Of a stretch of 7,754 bases of DNA, positions 5,208 to 7,754 are shown one piece after another. Under the pieces are notes generated by a model. That model ran no database searches. It saw only the letters and a program-made list of their open reading frames with translations, and had not been told where the DNA came from. A program made the translations under genes and the position numbers. This stretch comes from HGM12669 sp048527645 (GTDB taxonomy: Bacteria; Bacillota; Clostridia; Oscillospirales; CAG-272): NCBI GenBank assembly GCA_048527645.1, contig DBGFNI010000042.1, positions 1-7,754 on the forward strand. Direction: 5' to 3'. Numbering within the stretch: the first letter of the stretch is position 1; every line of letters starts with the position of its first letter.

Positions 5208-6548
5208 TCAGCGCGCTTTCTTTTTCTCTGCTTGCTGCGTCGGCTCCTCTTTGCCCGCCTCCCCCGAAGACTGCGCCGTCTCATCAGACGCCTGCGCCGC
5301 ATGATCTTCGGCGCTGTCCCCTTGCTTTGTCGGCTGCTTGCCGTCCAGCCGTTTGGCAACCGCTCTTTTCAGCAGACAGTACAGCACGGCGCAGAGCGGC
5401 ACACCGAAGAGCATCCCCGGAATTCCGAACGCGTTGCCGCCCAACGTGACCGCTGCCAGCACCCAAATCCCCGGCAGGCCGACCGATTTTCCGACCACGC
5501 GCGGATAGATCAAATTGCCCTCCAGCTGCTGCAGCACAATGATGAACAGCACAAACCAGAACGCCTTGACCGGCTCCACCAGAAGAATCAAAAACGCTCC
5601 CACCGCCGTTCCGATAAACGCCCCAAACACGGGAATCAAAGCCGTAAAACCAACCAACACGGAAATCACCACCGCATAGGGAATCGAGAAAATCAGCATG
5701 CCGATATAGCACAGCACGCCGAGAATCAGCGCCTCGGTCAGCTGCCCGGTCACGAAGCTCGCAAAGGTTTGGGAGGTCAGCGATGCAAAATCAAGCAAGC
5801 TGTTGATCTTGCGTTCGGGGAAAAACGCATACAGCATCCGTTTGACATTTCTTCCCAGTTTTTCCTTTTGTGCCAGCACATACAGGGAAAAGACGAAGGC
5901 AAGCACCAAATCCACAACGCCGGAAAAGATTGATGTGGTAATGTCCAGCGTTTTGTTCACTAAATAGCCGTTGTTGTCCGTAAAAAGCTTGGTGATCTGC
6001 CCGGCGATCAGATCCGAATTAAAGGACAGCTCGGGGAGGGCTATGCCGTATTCCCTCGCCAGCCGCACGACAGAAGTCCACCACTGCTCAATCTGCGCCG
6101 CATATGCGGGGAGCTGCTCGACAAAAGAGCCGATTGTCCGCTTGAATTCCGGGAAAACCATAAAAATCAGCAAAAAGAGCGCGCCGATCACAATCATAGC
6201 GCTGAGCAGCAGGCATACCGGCCGTTTGAGCTTTTGCGTCAGCTTCGCGCCTCTTTTTTTGCACACGCTTCCCCAGATCCGCGTCCAAAGCTGCTCAAGG
6301 GGATTGAGCAGCACATTCATCACAAACGCGATGCAAAGGCCGATCAAAAGCGGCGATAGCAATGCAAAAAGCATCCCAAGCAGCGACAGCAGCTGATCGG
6401 TGTGCCGGATTCCCCAATAAAGCAGGATCACACCCGCCGCCGCGCCAAACAGCATCCATACACTTTTCGGATCGACAGAAAAACGGATCGAACGGTGCGC
6501 GTCGTCATCCCGTTGCTTTGTTTTCGTTTTTTGTTCTTTGGTATCCAC
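5208..6548 (-). CDS. AI-2E family transporter (YtvI/PerM-like permease)
   Basis: This 446-aa integral membrane protein belongs to the AI-2E transporter family (UPF0118, PerM/YtvI). Members include an exporter of the AI-2 quorum signal and Na+/H+ antiporter-like proteins, so the substrate here cannot be named. Hydrophobic segments are visible at about 31-48, 53-81, 111-133, 206-226, 268-300, 301-326, 329-342 and 359-396, with a large soluble stretch (134-200) between the early ones. The conserved C-terminal core carries GFTALIPVFGAFIG (300-313), QQLEGNLIYPRVVG (340-353) and GIPGMLFGVPL (375-385). The tail (401-446) is a low-complexity Gln/Glu/Lys/Ala stretch, probably disordered and cytoplasmic. 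The start is GTG with GGGGAG (6561-6556) seven bases upstream; no in-frame ATG with a better site exists. The gene follows the small decarboxylase subunit by 35 bases and is probably in its operon. Confidence 0.94.
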   Translation of the reverse strand: MDTKEQKTKTKQRDDDAHRSIRFSVDPKSVWMLFGAAAGVILLYWGIRHTDQLLSLLGMLFALLSPLLIGLCIAFVMNVLLNPLEQLWTRIWGSVCKKRGAKLTQKLKRPVCLLLSAMIVIGALFLLIFMVFPEFKRTIGSFVEQLPAYAAQIEQWWTSVVRLAREYGIALPELSFNSDLIAGQITKLFTDNNGYLVNKTLDITTSIFSGVVDLVLAFVFSLYVLAQKEKLGRNVKRMLYAFFPERKINSLLDFASLTSQTFASFVTGQLTEALILGVLCYIGMLIFSIPYAVVISVLVGFTALIPVFGAFIGTAVGAFLILLVEPVKAFWFVLFIIVLQQLEGNLIYPRVVGKSVGLPGIWVLAAVTLGGNAFGIPGMLFGVPLCAVLYCLLKRAVAKRLDGKQPTKQGDSAEDHAAQASDETAQSSGEAGKEEPTQQAEKKKAR

Positions 6549-6583
6549 AGCACGGCTCCCCTTTCCTGTCTGTTTTCAGCTTG

Positions 6584-6745
6584 TTATCCGTTATGGTCCT
6601 TATTCCGGTTTTTTTGCGCCGCCAAGCGGTTGAGCAGCGTAATACAGAGAATGATCACTCCGGTCACAACAAAAATCCCGAGCATCCCCATGCCCATGAT
6701 GGGCAGCGTTTGTATCAGTTTATCAACATGAAATAAACTATCCAT
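6584..6745 (-). CDS. Small Na+-translocating decarboxylase subunit, gamma-like (53 aa)
   Basis: This 53-aa gene has one membrane span (about 17-38) bounded by IMGMGMLGIFVVTGVII and CITLLNRL, followed by a basic, Asn/Lys-rich tail (QKNRNKDHNG). That layout, an N-terminal membrane helix followed by a short polar tail with the ITLLNRL-like exit, fits the gamma or small accessory subunits of oxaloacetate, methylmalonyl-CoA or glutaconyl-CoA decarboxylases, which help assemble the alpha and beta subunits. GGGAGG (6759-6754) lies eight bases before the ATG. The gene starts 22 bases after the stop of the beta-subunit gene, which supports the assignment more strongly than the weakly conserved sequence does. 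The short tail lacks the longer Pro/Ala-rich and His-ending C-terminus of classical OadG, so it is a reduced form. Confidence 0.8.
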   Translation of the reverse strand: MDSLFHVDKLIQTLPIMGMGMLGIFVVTGVIILCITLLNRLAAQKNRNKDHNG

Positions 6746-6767
6746 CAACAAATCCTCCCGTACCGTT

Positions 6768-7754
6768 TCACATCACCATCGACAGCAGCAATCCTCCGGC
6801 GATCACAGAAGCAATCTGCCCGGAAACGTTGACGCCGACCGCATGCATCAGCAAAAAATTTTGTGCATCTTCCTCCTGACCGATCTTGTGCACGACACGA
6901 GCGGACATCGGAAAGGCGGAAATCCCCGCTGCACCGATCATCGGATTGATCTTCTGCCGTGCAAACAGATTCATCAGCTTTGCCAGCAAAATGCCGCCGA
7001 CGGTATCCACCACAAACGCGACCAATCCCAGTCCCATAATCAGCAGCGTTTGCGGACGCAAAAACGCCTCTGCCGTCATCCGCGAGGAGATGGTCAGCCC
7101 CAGAAAAATGGTGATCAGATTGGCAAGCACCTTTTGGGCGGTTTCGGAGAGCGATTGGAGCACGCCGCACTCCCGAATCAGATTTCCGAACATCAGAAAT
7201 CCGATCAGCGCTACCGCGTCCGGCGCCACCAGCCCCACCAGAATCGTGACAATGATCGGGAATAAAATCTTGGTGCTTTTGGAAACTGCCTTGCCGGTAT
7301 AGGTCATACGGATCTGCCGTTCTTTTTTCGTTGTGCACAGCCGGATAATCGGCGGCTGAACGATCGGCACCAGCGCCATATAGGAATATGCCGCCACCAT
7401 AATGGCCGCCGTATAATTTGAATGAAGCGTCTGCGCCACAAAAATGGAGGTCGGTCCGTCTGCTGCGCCGATGATGGCGACAGATGCGGCATCATGCAGG
7501 GAAAAGCCGAACAATGAAGCCATGCACAGCGTGAAAAAGATGCCGAATTGTGCCGCCGCGCCAAACAGCATCAGCTTCGGATTGGTCAATAGGGGTTCAA
7601 AATCAATCATCGCGCCGATGCCGATAAACAAAATCAGGGGCATCAGCTCATTGCTTTCAATCCCGATTTCAAACAGCCTGTCAATCACCGCTTTCGCGCC
7701 GGATTGCGGCAGATTGATCAGAATCGCGCCGAATCCCATGGGCAGCAGCAGGGC
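6768..7754 (-). CDS. oadB: Sodium ion-translocating decarboxylase subunit beta (OadB/GcdB/MmdB), 5' end beyond the window
   Basis: This is the integral membrane subunit that couples decarboxylation of carboxybiotin to Na+ export. The visible 328 residues run in frame to the right edge, where ALLLP precedes MGFGAILINLP, so the start lies outside and 50-100 residues are probably missing. Counting from that Met, the family signatures are GAADGPTSIF (91-100), whose Asp94 corresponds to the Asp needed for Na+ transport in Klebsiella OadB, and IGAAGISAFPMSARV (268-282). GNLIRECGV (185-193) and ISSRMTAEAFL (217-227) also match the family. Many hydrophobic segments span the whole protein. The small gamma-like gene follows after 22 bases. 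The alpha (carboxyltransferase) and biotin subunits are not in the window, so oxaloacetate, methylmalonyl-CoA and glutaconyl-CoA remain possible substrates and the symbol is only family-level. Confidence 0.95.
   Translation of the reverse strand, partial: ALLLPMGFGAILINLPQSGAKAVIDRLFEIGIESNELMPLILFIGIGAMIDFEPLLTNPKLMLFGAAAQFGIFFTLCMASLFGFSLHDAASVAIIGAADGPTSIFVAQTLHSNYTAAIMVAAYSYMALVPIVQPPIIRLCTTKKERQIRMTYTGKAVSKSTKILFPIIVTILVGLVAPDAVALIGFLMFGNLIRECGVLQSLSETAQKVLANLITIFLGLTISSRMTAEAFLRPQTLLIMGLGLVAFVVDTVGGILLAKLMNLFARQKINPMIGAAGISAFPMSARVVHKIGQEEDAQNFLLMHAVGVNVSGQIASVIAGGLLLSMVM

Noticed and set aside
4869..5933. 354-aa open frame on the + strand
   Set aside because: It is antisense to the DUF1292 and AI-2E genes, is Ser-rich and then Gln/Arg/His-rich as expected for a shadow, and has no ribosome site.
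6745..7338. 197-aa open frame on the - strand
   Set aside because: It is a frame-shifted shadow of the decarboxylase beta subunit, rich in Arg, Asp and Gly.

Overview
The window looks like a Clostridia-type Firmicutes chromosome, probably of the Oscillospiraceae/Ruminococcaceae kind. This is an inference from the gene set (ImmA/IrrE peptidase, DUF1292 protein, AI-2E and MscS family proteins, Na+-pump decarboxylase subunits), strong GGAGG-type ribosome binding sites and consensus sigma-A promoters. No species can be named from the sequence alone.

Region 1 (1-3333, + strand) is the integrase-proximal end of an integrated mobile element (prophage, ICE or satellite). It runs: Cro/CI-type repressor, overlapping ImmA/IrrE metallopeptidase, two unrecognised membrane proteins, and a tyrosine integrase whose start codon overlaps the stop of the gene before it. 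Three perfect 11-bp tandem repeats follow and look like integrase arm-type sites. The two membrane genes are more AT-rich than the chromosomal part and sit where prophages and ICEs often carry cargo. They are the best candidates here for an undescribed function, possibly exclusion or defence.

Region 2 (3366-3552) is the junction with the chromosome: a long bidirectional terminator, then an elongator tRNA-Met(CAT) on the - strand with encoded CCA and a perfect -35/-10 promoter. The element abuts the 3' end of the tRNA, the usual layout for tRNA-targeted integration. The second attachment site must lie left of the window.

Region 3 (3585-7754, all genes on the - strand) is ordinary chromosome. 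Read in the direction of transcription it holds: a Na+-translocating decarboxylase beta subunit (cut by the right edge), a 53-aa gamma-like subunit, an AI-2E family permease, a DUF1292 protein with its own promoter, a structured RNA of about 200 nt that resembles 6S RNA and ends at a terminator, and an MscS mechanosensitive channel.

The first three genes of region 3 are closely spaced and probably form one operon. I see no clear promoter directly before mscS and none with good consensus before the structured RNA. Read-through from the DUF1292 promoter, or leader-type control of mscS, is therefore possible.
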